A stretch of DNA of 37,740 nt from Campylobacteraceae bacterium (GCA_027035765.1 JALVUD010000016.1:1-37740), one strand, 5' to 3'. Positions 23,995 to 32,712 are shown, counted from the stretch's first letter. The notes: generated by a model not told the origin, from the sequence alone. Numbers and translations are program-made.

Positions 23995-24011
23995 ACACCT
24001 CGAGGAGGTGT
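23995..24011 (+). promoter_or_regulatory. Hairpin covering the sdhB ribosome binding site
   Basis: ACACCTC-GAG-GAGGTGT forms a perfect 7-bp stem. The 3' arm and loop contain GAGGAGG, the ribosome binding site of the GTG start at 24015. Confidence 0.7.
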
Positions 24012-24014
24012 CTC

Positions 24015-24818
24015 GTGAAGCTCACCATCCAACGCCATCAAAAGGGGAAAAGCTACGACGAAACCTTCGACGTCGCGTCGCTGCGCGTCACGACCCTGCT
24101 CGAAGCTCTCTACGAGATCAAAGCCAAACTCGACGGGACGCTTACCTTCGATGCCGGCTGCCGCAGCGGAGTCTGCGGAGCCTGCGCCGTGCGGGTCAAC
24201 GGCCGTGAAGCCCTCGCCTGCTCCTACAAACCCCAAGACGGCGACCGCATCGAACCCCTCAACTACCATCCCGTCCAACGCGACCTCAAAGTGGACAAAG
24301 AAAAGGCCCAGGAGACCGTCAAAAGGATCCTCCCTTCATCTTCCCTCTTCCCTCTTCCCTCTTCCATCCCTCATCCACCGCTGACAGATGAAGAAGAGGC
24401 CCGCTTTCGCCTCCAGACCGACTGCATCCTCTGCGACAGCTGCTACTCCGCCTGCCCCGTGCTTGCCGTCAATCCCGACTTCCTCGGCCCCTTCGCACTC
24501 ACCCGAGCCTGGCGCTACACCACCGACCCCCGCTACCAAGTGGAGGAGTCGCCCAGCGACTCCAACCAAAACTCCTCACTCCTCACTCCTCACTCCTCAC
24601 TACTGGACGCCGTCCAGCAGAACGGCATCTGGGACTGCACCCTCTGCGGGGAATGCACCGCCGTCTGCCCCCAGCATATCGATCCCAAAAACGACATTAT
24701 GCAGCTGCGGGGAGAGAGCCTCAAAGCGGGATATACCGATCCCAATCTCTCCAATCCGAGTTTCGGTACCCCCGATTTCGGCGGAGGCTTCGGCTTCGAT
24801 CCCAACTCAAACTTCTAA
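24015..24818 (+). CDS. sdhB: Succinate dehydrogenase / fumarate reductase iron-sulfur subunit
   Basis: The 267-residue protein carries a plant-type [2Fe-2S] set (C49, C54, C57, C69), a [4Fe-4S] set (C137, C140, C143, C147) and a third set C208, C211, C214, C218. In the classical E. coli enzyme the second Cys of the third set is not a Cys and the cluster is [3Fe-4S]. Here all four are present, which suggests a second [4Fe-4S] cluster. Two stretches, about residues 106-119 and 178-197, are encoded by heptamer arrays and a palindrome kept in frame. The start is GTG with GAGGAGG inside a hairpin. No membrane-anchor gene or CCG-domain SdhE gene follows. Confidence 0.9.
   Translation: MKLTIQRHQKGKSYDETFDVASLRVTTLLEALYEIKAKLDGTLTFDAGCRSGVCGACAVRVNGREALACSYKPQDGDRIEPLNYHPVQRDLKVDKEKAQETVKRILPSSSLFPLPSSIPHPPLTDEEEARFRLQTDCILCDSCYSACPVLAVNPDFLGPFALTRAWRYTTDPRYQVEESPSDSNQNSSLLTPHSSLLDAVQQNGIWDCTLCGECTAVCPQHIDPKNDIMQLRGESLKAGYTDPNLSNPSFGTPDFGGGFGFDPNSNF
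24333..24374 (+). repeat. In-frame CTTCCCT heptamer array inside sdhB (first)
   Basis: Six tandem heptamers (CCTTCAT, CTTCCCT three times, CTTCCAT, CCCTCAT) make 42 bp, exactly 14 codons. They lie in the linker between the [2Fe-2S] and [4Fe-4S] domains. Confidence 0.95.
24545..24605 (+). repeat. In-frame palindrome and ACTCCTC heptamer array inside sdhB (second)
   Basis: GGAGTCGC-CCA-GCGACTCC (24545-24563, perfect 8-bp stem) is followed by four ACTCCTC heptamers and ACTACTG (24571-24605). This is the same palindrome-plus-array arrangement seen between genes. It is translated as SPSDSNQNSSLLTPHSSLL. Confidence 0.95.
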
Positions 24819-24840
24819 TGAACGACAATACGATTCCGTC

Positions 24841-24861
24841 ATCCTGAACTTGTTTCAGGAT
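24841..24861. repeat. ATCCTGAA-CTTGT-TTCAGGAT palindrome
   Basis: An 8-bp perfect stem lies between sdhB and the convergent SagB-like gene, with no T run. From memory, close variants of this short palindrome occur between genes in many unrelated bacteria, so it may be a dispersed repeat and not a local terminator. Confidence 0.6.
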
Positions 24862-24900
24862 CCAGGGCCGTTTGAGCATCGAAGAACCGGATTCCGCTTT

Positions 24901-26196
24901 CTAACGCCCGATCGCAAAAGCGTAGAGGATTTTCCCTTCCGTCCCCAGAAACTCCCGCACCTCATCATCATAATAGGCTCCGATGCCGCTGGCCCCGATC
25001 CCCAGCACCGTCGCGGCCAGATAGAGCCGATGACCGATCAACCCCGCTTTCTGGTAGAGGAGGGCGTAATTGCGTCCCGACGAAACGAGAAAAAAGGTCA
25101 CGGCACTTTCACTTCCCAGGCCCTGCTCCAGACAGAGATAGCCTGCCTTGTTGGAGAAGTCCCCCCGCTTGAGATATTCCCCTTCCTTGACCAGCCCCGG
25201 CTCCATCCCCTCGACCCGGTTGATCACCCCGTAGAGCTCCACCGTTTCGTCGCAATCGCTCGGTACCGGTGCCTGGGCCCAGTCCAGGATCTGCACCAAC
25301 TCCTCTTTGCTTATCGATCGACGGGAGAACTGTCGGATGGAGCGACGCCGCAGAATCGCCTCGGCCCATGCTTCCCGCTCGAAAGGGAGCTGGGGAACCC
25401 GACACTCATCATGACACACTTGCAAGTGCCCGCTCTCCCGATAGACCGCCTCGATCCACTCGTTGGGTTCGAAGCTCCCCGTAGGATCGGTCTGCCGCAG
25501 ACTCCCCTTGGGGAGACGAACCTCCTCCGATTCTGGGGTGGAGAGGTCGAATGCCGAGAGCATCCCCTCCTCCCGTCCGAAGCCGAAGAATCGGTTGAGC
25601 CCCTCCCGATCGATTCGGTACCGAATCCTATAATCTTTTTTCCATAGCAGCACCGCCGCCTCGCTGCTGCCCAGCAGATGCCCCGCATCCAGGAGCACGT
25701 AGCGGAACGCCCGATCACGATACTTCCAGCTTGAGCGCCAGTAGATCCCGCTGACAAAGAGCAGCAGCCCCCGGCGCCGACGGGAGTCTTCCAAGGCCGC
25801 CTCCAGCCCTTCGCTCTCGTCGATGGACCGCAGCAGCACCGCCGAAGAGCTCGCCACCTCCAGATGGTAGATCCCATCGGCGAACCCCTCCACTCCCCGG
25901 GCCTGGAAATAGACCTCGTTGGGATAGAGGGCCCCGGCGCTGGGGTTGGTCCGCAGATAGTACTCGACTCCCGGATAGCTCTTTTTGGCGGTGATCCCGG
26001 CCACCCGGTAGAGGAAACGTTTGATCGGATTCTCCTCCAGCAGGGAAATCCTCGGAAAATCCACCGGGTAGCGTTTGTAGGTTGAAGGCTGGGTCGACCA
26101 GTCCAGGGTATAGGCATGCTGCCGCACGGAGATCCAACTGTGCTTCGTCGTCTCGTGGTAAGCATCGGTAGAAGAGAGCGGGTGAAATTCATTCAT
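24901..26196 (-). CDS. SagB/ThcOx-type nitroreductase-family dehydrogenase (two domains)
   Basis: The 431-residue protein contains two nitroreductase-like halves. The first (about 50-230) has RTNPSAGALYPNEVY at 82-96, a strong mark of SagB/ThcOx proteins. The second (about 270-431) has AILRRRSIRQFS and a GASGIGAYYDDEVREFLG tail. SagB/ThcOx enzymes are FMN-dependent and oxidise azoline rings to azoles in some modified peptides. No precursor peptide, YcaO or SagC-like gene is nearby, so an orphan role is more likely here. The ATG at 26196 has only a weak GGA upstream, and a possible -10 TATTAT lies 45 bp before it. Convergent with sdhB. Confidence 0.85.
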   Translation of the reverse strand: MNEFHPLSSTDAYHETTKHSWISVRQHAYTLDWSTQPSTYKRYPVDFPRISLLEENPIKRFLYRVAGITAKKSYPGVEYYLRTNPSAGALYPNEVYFQARGVEGFADGIYHLEVASSSAVLLRSIDESEGLEAALEDSRRRRGLLLFVSGIYWRSSWKYRDRAFRYVLLDAGHLLGSSEAAVLLWKKDYRIRYRIDREGLNRFFGFGREEGMLSAFDLSTPESEEVRLPKGSLRQTDPTGSFEPNEWIEAVYRESGHLQVCHDECRVPQLPFEREAWAEAILRRRSIRQFSRRSISKEELVQILDWAQAPVPSDCDETVELYGVINRVEGMEPGLVKEGEYLKRGDFSNKAGYLCLEQGLGSESAVTFFLVSSGRNYALLYQKAGLIGHRLYLAATVLGIGASGIGAYYDDEVREFLGTEGKILYAFAIGR

Positions 26197-26273
26197 TGTT
26201 GTTTCCGGACTGACATACAGATATGGAGTTAATCTGGACTATAATATCCCAAAGCAGGATGGTATCAGTCAAT
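26197..26273 (-). promoter_or_regulatory. Upstream region of the SagB-like gene
   Basis: On the minus strand TATTAT (complement of 26241-26246) is a possible -10. No terminator hairpin with a T run is seen after the PA14 gene, so read-through from the surface-protein operon is possible. Confidence 0.35.
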
Positions 26274-27827
26274 TCACTTCAAATCCACGTCAAAATAACC
26301 GCATTTGGTGCTCTGTGGAGCTATCGTACCATAGTCGAGTCGCACCGGATTTTCTCCATCTGTCGAGCCGTTAGAACCGTTGGAGGAAGTACTTCCCGGG
26401 TTGGGGCAGTTACATGCCCCGTTTCCTATACTGAGGTTGGTGATGGTGGTTGTATCGAAGTTACTGTCAACATTGTCTGTGATGATGTTATCGGTTGTCG
26501 GAATGAAGTCGCGGTTCCGTACTTCCACGGCATAGCGAATCGTACTCCCCGGAATTCGTTTGGGATTGCTCGTATCATTGACAGGATCACGGAGAACGCA
26601 GGAGGTTTTTGTCACTTTCGGTGGACAATGGAAAAACTGCGAAGCGGGGACTTTTTCCAGTGATCCGCCGGGGCGCTGCCAATAAAGGTAATAGTTGTCC
26701 CCTCCCGTTCGTTCCTGATGATGGTAGGTGACTTTGTGCCATCCGGCTTCGGCATAGGTTTTGATGGTGTATTCACTGCGATTGTGCCGACCGTGCCCTC
26801 CGTACCAGCCCGTGATCAGCTGATCGTCCAGATAGACCTCTACCGCATCGTCACCGTCGACGCCGAAATGGTAATCTCCGGTGTCGGGGAGATAGATATA
26901 CCCCTCAAAAATGCTCAGGTAGTTGTCATTGGCTCCATAGGGATTCCCCGAACCGTCGATAGCATCCTGATAGCCGCTTCCGTCGTAATGGGAAGCATCG
27001 CCGTAATTTTGCACAAGCGTTGCGTATTCATAGCGATCTTTCGGGTAGCTGTTGTAACCGCTCGTATCGTAGGTTCGCATCCCGATTTTGCTTACCGGTG
27101 CCGCACAAGCCGGGGTGATGGCTGAAAGGTGCCGATAGGGGCGGTAGACGATATCCTGGCTTTTGTCGATATTGGAGGTGTTGTAGGTATTTTCATCGTA
27201 ATGACTCGAATCTTCTTTGATCCCAATTGTCGCGGAACTGCCGTCGGTATCGTTGTTGTTGGAGTCTTTGTAACGGAACTTTACGGTGCCGTCTTTGTAG
27301 AGAGCCACCTGAAACGAATAGCTTCCCGAATTGTTGTAATGGGGAACCTTGTCCCACCAGACGACAAAATGCTGCCCCGCGCCCGTACCGACCGTGCCGT
27401 ATTTGATGCTCCCACCTTGATTGGGATTCAAATCATCCCAATAGGGGTAGATGGCATCAGGCATCGCATAATTGGTGCCACTGTTGGTATTCAGATGCCG
27501 ATTGTTCCAGTGGGCGGCCACGGAACGCTCATTATCGTTAGCAAACTCCCCTGTAGGACGGAAATAGAGTACCCCGTTGGAGGAGATGATCACTTCCGAA
27601 TAGGTACTGCCGTTGAACGGAAAGGAGAAACCGATAGGAACATGTTCATCGAGGGAATCATCCAGAGGCTGAACGGAACGTTGATAATCTTGAGAATAAT
27701 CGGTATTTACCGTCTCGAAACCATTGGCACTCCCGTACAGTTCCGGGCCGATGCTTTTGGCAAGATAGACGAGATCGGCGTGAAGAAACGACGAAAGAGC
27801 AACGACGAACAAAAGGCTTTTTTTCAT
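26274..27827 (-). CDS. Exported PA14-domain protein with a DUF11-like C-terminus
   Basis: The 517-residue protein has a signal peptide (1-17, MKKSLLFVVALSSFLHA). Residues about 55-225 form a nidogen-like module (IGFSFPFNGSTY, ISSNGVLYF, YPYWDDLNP). Residues about 255-395 form a PA14 domain (PDTGDYHFGVDGDDAVEVYLDD), a beta-barrel that often binds sugars. The C-terminal about 110 residues share SCVxxDPVNxTSNPKRIPG and ACNC with the C-terminus of the 320-residue protein encoded upstream in the same operon. Its start overlaps the stop of the large outer-membrane gene by ATGA, so translation is coupled. I infer a surface or periplasmic ligand-binding protein. Confidence 0.8.
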   Translation of the reverse strand: MKKSLLFVVALSSFLHADLVYLAKSIGPELYGSANGFETVNTDYSQDYQRSVQPLDDSLDEHVPIGFSFPFNGSTYSEVIISSNGVLYFRPTGEFANDNERSVAAHWNNRHLNTNSGTNYAMPDAIYPYWDDLNPNQGGSIKYGTVGTGAGQHFVVWWDKVPHYNNSGSYSFQVALYKDGTVKFRYKDSNNNDTDGSSATIGIKEDSSHYDENTYNTSNIDKSQDIVYRPYRHLSAITPACAAPVSKIGMRTYDTSGYNSYPKDRYEYATLVQNYGDASHYDGSGYQDAIDGSGNPYGANDNYLSIFEGYIYLPDTGDYHFGVDGDDAVEVYLDDQLITGWYGGHGRHNRSEYTIKTYAEAGWHKVTYHHQERTGGDNYYLYWQRPGGSLEKVPASQFFHCPPKVTKTSCVLRDPVNDTSNPKRIPGSTIRYAVEVRNRDFIPTTDNIITDNVDSNFDTTTITNLSIGNGACNCPNPGSTSSNGSNGSTDGENPVRLDYGTIAPQSTKCGYFDVDLK

Positions 27828-30800
27828 CTCAGCACCCCGTCAATCAATTTTTTCAGATCGTTTTGGTCAAATTTCATTCGAATACGCAAATAAGGCCCCT
27901 GATAGCGGTAGTCAAGCTCCGAAAAATCTTCGTCGTCGAAGCCCTGGAAGTTGTAGCCGACAGTGAGCTGGGCATTGGTCCAGAGCTTCCGGGTGACGAA
28001 GACTCCCACTCCATAGTCGAGGTTCTCCGCCGTGTAGGCATGCAGGAGGCTTCCCTGCAAACCGAAGGCCCAGTTCTCGTCGAAATTGTAGGTGACATCG
28101 GCTCCCACCAGGTCAGTCCAGCTGGTATAGCGCTCGCCGTCAAACGTATCGATCGAATATTTGAGGGCATACTGGAGCCCGAACTCCCAGGGGGTCTCTG
28201 TGGGCTTCCAGTCGAAATGGAGGTGATTGATGAAACGGCTCGATCGGTCGGTTTCTCCATCATTGCGGTCGAGTTCATCCTTGTAGTCAAAGCGGTCGAG
28301 CACGATCCAGTCGCTCCCCTGAGGGCGATAGACATAGGCGAATTTCGCATCCACATCCCGTCCTCGGTTCTCCCCGAAATCCTCAACCCAGTTCAACCCG
28401 AATCCAAGTCCTGTATCGCCGCCCCGTTCGGTAGCGAGGGCGGTATCGAGATCGAAATGGCGGTCCCCCCCGCCGACACGAAAGCCGAAAGCACTTCGGA
28501 AGGTGTAGCGCTCTCCCCGATAGCTCACTTCGGCGTTAGCCGCATCGAAATCGTCGTCATCTCCCGCCTCAGAGAGCCCCTTTTCATACCCCAGTGAGAG
28601 AGTCCACTTCTCGCCGAAGAGAAATCGCCGTTTCAGCCCGAAGGTATCGTAGATCCGTGTCCCGTCTTCTCCCGTCTCCAGTGTCCGCCCCAGGGTGATC
28701 TCGCTTTTGTCGTCGGGACGATAAACAAAACCGATCCGTGAACCCCACCGGACACCGCCGACGCCCTGGTCCCGCTCCAGCGATGCCTGCAGCGTCGTAT
28801 TCTCGTCATACTGATAATCGAGATTCAGCGCCGTTCGGGTCGGATACTCTTCATCGTTGTTGTGCCCCAGACTCTGATCGTGCGAGAGGCTCAAATGCAA
28901 ACGCCGCTCATAGAAATAGCGGCCGATCATCGCCGTGATCTGGTCGGTACCCTCCCCATCGCCGTTGGTGTGCCGGTAACCCAGCGCGGCGCTCAGATTG
29001 CCGTCGTCGTAGCGGGCCTCCGTTTCGAAAACGTTTTCGTCGCTCCGGTTGCCGTCGCCATCATAGCGGCGGTTCTGGAACAGTGTCCCGCGCAGGCTCC
29101 ACCGATCGTTCAGCCGCCGGGTGGCCTCGACGCCCATCTGACGCGTCCCGGCGAGTCCTTCGTCGAGACGCCCCAGGCCGAAACTCTCATCCTGATAGCG
29201 ATACCAGGCCCGGGCGCTCAGGTTGTCGTCGCTGTAGTCCGCTTCCAACAATCGGGCGTTTCCGACCACCCCTTTGCCGTCACTGCGGTCCCGGCTCCTG
29301 GCGATCTCTCCCCGCAGCTCCAGTGCCTCCGTGATCTTATAGGAGGCATCCAGGCCATAGAGACGGTCATGCCCGTCACCGTGGTCTTCATCGACATAGC
29401 TCGCCCCCACGTGCCACCGCTTCCCCTCACCGTCATAGCGGACCCTGCCACCCCAGGTGTAGTGGCGCCCCCCGCTCTCTTCGGTCTCGTAACGGACGAC
29501 GATGTAAATGGGATTGAAAGTCGGATCCCGGCTGTAGACCGGATCGTGGAAGTAGAGGGTTCCCTGGTCGTAGTCGATATCGTAATCGCCGTTTCGTGTC
29601 ATCGTTTTACGGGAGAGGACCCGTTCGGGATGATGACGGTCGCGCACCTCGATCGTCACCTCTTCGGACCCCTCCACGATGGGACTGTGGCTCAGCCGGT
29701 AATACCCCCGCGTGCCGTTTCCGCGAAGATCGTCCCGGAAATGGAGGCTATCGGTCTGCGCGGCGAAGAGACGCGCTTTGAGCCGGGCGCCGTCGTAATC
29801 GGCACGCAGGCCGGTGTAGGCATTGTCAAACTGGGTCAGCTCCGTATCGTTGAGGGCGGTGCGGAAGTCGCCAAAAAGGAGGGAATATTCATTCCGTTCG
29901 AGTTTGAGATAGAGTTTTCGCGTGCTGGGGGCCTCGTTGCTCTGGCTCGTCTCGTCGCCGTAGAGGGTGTAGTACCGATCGGGGTCGAGGGTGTCAAACA
30001 GCGTACGGTCTCCCCGTTTGCGCCCGGTATCGTAAGCGAGGGTCATCAGCCATTTCCCCCGGATCGCCCCCTTGGCAAAAAGACTCACCCGTCCGTCTTT
30101 GTAGAAGCGCCGCTTGATCCCCGCCTCGTTCAGAGAGCGGGCATGTCCGTGCAGGATCCGGTATCCCACGGTCCCCTCGGCGAAACCGACGACGATCCAG
30201 TCGCGCATTTTGGGCCGGATTCGCACCTCCAGCGTCTCCTCATTGCCGTTGTAAAGCGGAAGGTGGAGGTGGGCCGTACCGGTCGCGTTGGTCGGCTTGA
30301 GTCGGATATAGGCGATCCCCTGGCTGTCGATTCGATAGGAGCCCCTGCCGTTGAGCATCTCCATCGGTTCGAAGCGTCCGTCGGTGGTGAAGCTTCCCAT
30401 CAGCCCGCCCCGGAGCGGATGGCCCGAAGGTCCGGTGAAACGCACCGCGATGATCGGCGGATGCTTCCCGTCGGCGATCGGCCAGGAGTAGTCGGGGAGA
30501 TACTCCACGCGGGCGGGGCGGCGGCTCTCCACATAGATCTCCCGACTAAGGCGGGCGATCACCCGGCCGGAAGCATCGCGGATCACCGCCGTAATCACAT
30601 TGGCTCCCTGACGGAGATCCACTCCTTTGTAGTAGTCGATCTGCATCGACCGGTCGCTGCTTCGAAAAAGGTCCTCGTAGTTGAGAGGATCGACTTTGCG
30701 GCCGTTGAGGCGGAGAGCGAGCCGGGTCCCTTTGGGACGGAGGATGGCGATTTTGGTGGCGGGGATGTCGGGGATCCACCCTTTCGGCGGCCAGACGATC

Positions 30801-32701
30801 GCCGGTTTTTTGCCCAGCGCATCGACCCGCTCGGGGGTGAAGTCGGGCATCGTCACCTGACGGGTCGGCTTGGTCCAGTTGAAGTCGTCGCGCTCTCCTG
30901 TGGAGATCTCCTCCGAGCGGGTTTCGGCTTTGCCGGCGAGAATCATCGAGAGATAGGGGCGGTCACTCTCCCGGCGGAAACGGACCTCGGCTACCTCGCT
31001 GTGAAGGTCCTGGGCGACGGGGGTATCGTAGTAGAGGATCGCGCGGATCGACCCTTCAGGCTCTCCGTGGGGATCGAGTTTGAGCAGAATCTCCCGGCGG
31101 GGAGTTTCCATAGGAACCACCCAGACTCCGTCCTTTTCCCGGGGTTTGGCACCCGGTGTAACAGTTTTGGCGATGCGCACTCCTTCGGGGAGAGAGAGAT
31201 AGACCTCCGGATTCGAGAGTGCCAGGTCTCCTTCGTAGGAGAGGTTCAGGCGCAGTTCGCTTTTGCCCCGGGGTCTGATCCGCATCTGCAGTGTCACACT
31301 TCCCCCCGCTCCCGGCAGGCGCTGCAGGCAGAAATTGGCCCGGTGCATCTCCCCGTGATTCAGATCGACAAAGCGGGAGTAGGCCTTGCCGGCATACTGG
31401 ACATCCGGGCTGCAGGGCACCGCTTTGTAGCGACCCTTGATACTCTCCAGATCGATTTGGATCACGTGGGTGCCGTTGGATATATCGATAAAGTGGTATT
31501 TCCCCTCTTTGTCGGTCACAACGGTACGGCCGTCTTCCATATAGAGCCGCACCCCTTCGACGCCCATCCGGGTGCTGCCGTTAGCCTCCTGACCGACAGC
31601 AGTGATCTCTCCCAGGATATACCCGCGGGTCTGCCCCAGCTCATCTACGATGCGGACCGTCGCTTCAGCCACATTGGAACGCGCTGCACCGGGGGCTTCG
31701 GCCCAGGCCCGGTTGACCGCCCGGCCCCGGGCGACGGCCCCCACCAGGGTTACATAGCGGATCTCCACCTCCTCTCCCGGGGCCAGGGCGGGGATCTCGT
31801 AACGAAGTTCATCTCCGTTGATCGAAGGTGTGGCGGGGGACCCGTCGACACGAAAGCTCCCGTTCTGATATCGGAATCCTCCGGGAAGCCGATCCGTCAG
31901 AGTTACCGGGGCAAGTGCCGCTGCGGTCCGGTTGGCGACCCGAACGGTAAAACGGATGAAATCCCCCGCCGATGCCCGGGTTTTGGAAGCACTTTTGCTG
32001 ACGACCAGGCCGGAGAGATTTGCGAGGATCCGTGCCTGGGCCTCCAGGAGGTTGGAGCCGCCGTTATCGAGATAGCTTGCGGTGATCCGATCCCCCGCCG
32101 CAGTCTGCAGCCGGCCGTCGGGACTGAGCGCGGCTGAAGGATCGAGGGGGAGATAGCCGACAAACACCCCGGTATCGGCTCCCGTCTCACGGAGAACCAG
32201 CGACTCGGTTTCACCGGTTCGCGGATCGGTGACATTGACGTCGACCGTATCCTGGTGGTTGGGGTCGACGTTGCGGTCCAGATCGCTCAGCCGGAGAAGT
32301 ACCAGATCATGGGGAGCATAGGCCCCCGTTCCCGACATCCCCACTGACGAAGCGGTGGGGATCGTCGTCCCGTCAGGCAGCGTCGCCGGTGGAGAGGGAT
32401 GGGTGGTATTGCCGTCCCGATACCGGGTCGGCTCCAGCATCTCCGGGGCTCCGGAGGGATCGTAGCGAAGAAATTCCAGCGTAGCGGGGGTAAAGGCGAC
32501 AGTGCGGTTAACCTCGTTGGTGCTCAGATTGTGATCGAGCCCTCCCACCCGATAACTCAGATGTGCGGTATTGGCGATCGTCGTTCCGGGGAGTGCGGCA
32601 TGGAGCAAAAACGGCAGGAGAAGCGACAGCATTGCGGCAAGGAGCGTTCCTCCCTGTCGGGCTGTCGCCTCTCGTCCCGTTTTCTTTCCTGTATAGATCA
32701 T
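27824..32701 (-). CDS. Giant DUF11 / SdrD_B-like protein with a predicted outer-membrane beta-barrel
   Basis: The 1625-residue protein has a signal sequence (hydrophobic stretch about 19-35, cleavage near LLHA-ALPG). A module shared with its operon neighbours follows at about 39-62 (GTTIANTAHLSYRVGG). Next are an acidic beta-module with DLDRNVDPNHQDTV (about 130-185), a DUF11 domain (about 235-350) and an SdrD_B/carboxypeptidase-regulatory-like domain (about 358-430, with VTDKEGKYHF). A long middle part contains more beta-sandwich-like sequence. From about residue 850 to the end there is alternating hydrophobic/polar, aromatic-rich sequence typical of a large outer-membrane barrel. The last strand YLRIRMKF is followed by 13 polar residues and lacks the terminal Phe. 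The ribosome binding site is weak, and an intercistronic hairpin precedes it. Confidence 0.75.
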   Translation of the reverse strand: MIYTGKKTGREATARQGGTLLAAMLSLLLPFLLHAALPGTTIANTAHLSYRVGGLDHNLSTNEVNRTVAFTPATLEFLRYDPSGAPEMLEPTRYRDGNTTHPSPPATLPDGTTIPTASSVGMSGTGAYAPHDLVLLRLSDLDRNVDPNHQDTVDVNVTDPRTGETESLVLRETGADTGVFVGYLPLDPSAALSPDGRLQTAAGDRITASYLDNGGSNLLEAQARILANLSGLVVSKSASKTRASAGDFIRFTVRVANRTAAALAPVTLTDRLPGGFRYQNGSFRVDGSPATPSINGDELRYEIPALAPGEEVEIRYVTLVGAVARGRAVNRAWAEAPGAARSNVAEATVRIVDELGQTRGYILGEITAVGQEANGSTRMGVEGVRLYMEDGRTVVTDKEGKYHFIDISNGTHVIQIDLESIKGRYKAVPCSPDVQYAGKAYSRFVDLNHGEMHRANFCLQRLPGAGGSVTLQMRIRPRGKSELRLNLSYEGDLALSNPEVYLSLPEGVRIAKTVTPGAKPREKDGVWVVPMETPRREILLKLDPHGEPEGSIRAILYYDTPVAQDLHSEVAEVRFRRESDRPYLSMILAGKAETRSEEISTGERDDFNWTKPTRQVTMPDFTPERVDALGKKPAIVWPPKGWIPDIPATKIAILRPKGTRLALRLNGRKVDPLNYEDLFRSSDRSMQIDYYKGVDLRQGANVITAVIRDASGRVIARLSREIYVESRRPARVEYLPDYSWPIADGKHPPIIAVRFTGPSGHPLRGGLMGSFTTDGRFEPMEMLNGRGSYRIDSQGIAYIRLKPTNATGTAHLHLPLYNGNEETLEVRIRPKMRDWIVVGFAEGTVGYRILHGHARSLNEAGIKRRFYKDGRVSLFAKGAIRGKWLMTLAYDTGRKRGDRTLFDTLDPDRYYTLYGDETSQSNEAPSTRKLYLKLERNEYSLLFGDFRTALNDTELTQFDNAYTGLRADYDGARLKARLFAAQTDSLHFRDDLRGNGTRGYYRLSHSPIVEGSEEVTIEVRDRHHPERVLSRKTMTRNGDYDIDYDQGTLYFHDPVYSRDPTFNPIYIVVRYETEESGGRHYTWGGRVRYDGEGKRWHVGASYVDEDHGDGHDRLYGLDASYKITEALELRGEIARSRDRSDGKGVVGNARLLEADYSDDNLSARAWYRYQDESFGLGRLDEGLAGTRQMGVEATRRLNDRWSLRGTLFQNRRYDGDGNRSDENVFETEARYDDGNLSAALGYRHTNGDGEGTDQITAMIGRYFYERRLHLSLSHDQSLGHNNDEEYPTRTALNLDYQYDENTTLQASLERDQGVGGVRWGSRIGFVYRPDDKSEITLGRTLETGEDGTRIYDTFGLKRRFLFGEKWTLSLGYEKGLSEAGDDDDFDAANAEVSYRGERYTFRSAFGFRVGGGDRHFDLDTALATERGGDTGLGFGLNWVEDFGENRGRDVDAKFAYVYRPQGSDWIVLDRFDYKDELDRNDGETDRSSRFINHLHFDWKPTETPWEFGLQYALKYSIDTFDGERYTSWTDLVGADVTYNFDENWAFGLQGSLLHAYTAENLDYGVGVFVTRKLWTNAQLTVGYNFQGFDDEDFSELDYRYQGPYLRIRMKFDQNDLKKLIDGVLR

Positions 32702-32712
32702 CGCCTGGGGTC

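Noticed and set aside
24388-25647. A 419-codon plus-strand ORF over sdhB and the SagB-like gene
   Set aside because: It is out of frame with sdhB and antisense to the SagB-like gene, both of which have strong family motifs.
24901-26196. Azole-modified peptide (streptolysin S-like) biosynthetic cluster around the SagB-like gene
   Set aside because: No YcaO cyclodehydratase, SagC-like protein, precursor peptide or dedicated transporter is seen within the window.
28862-32137. A 1091-codon plus-strand ORF opposite the giant outer-membrane gene
   Set aside because: It is a mirror of the minus-strand coding sequence in GC-rich DNA. The minus-strand protein has a signal peptide and recognisable domains, while the plus-strand translation has none and no ribosome binding site.
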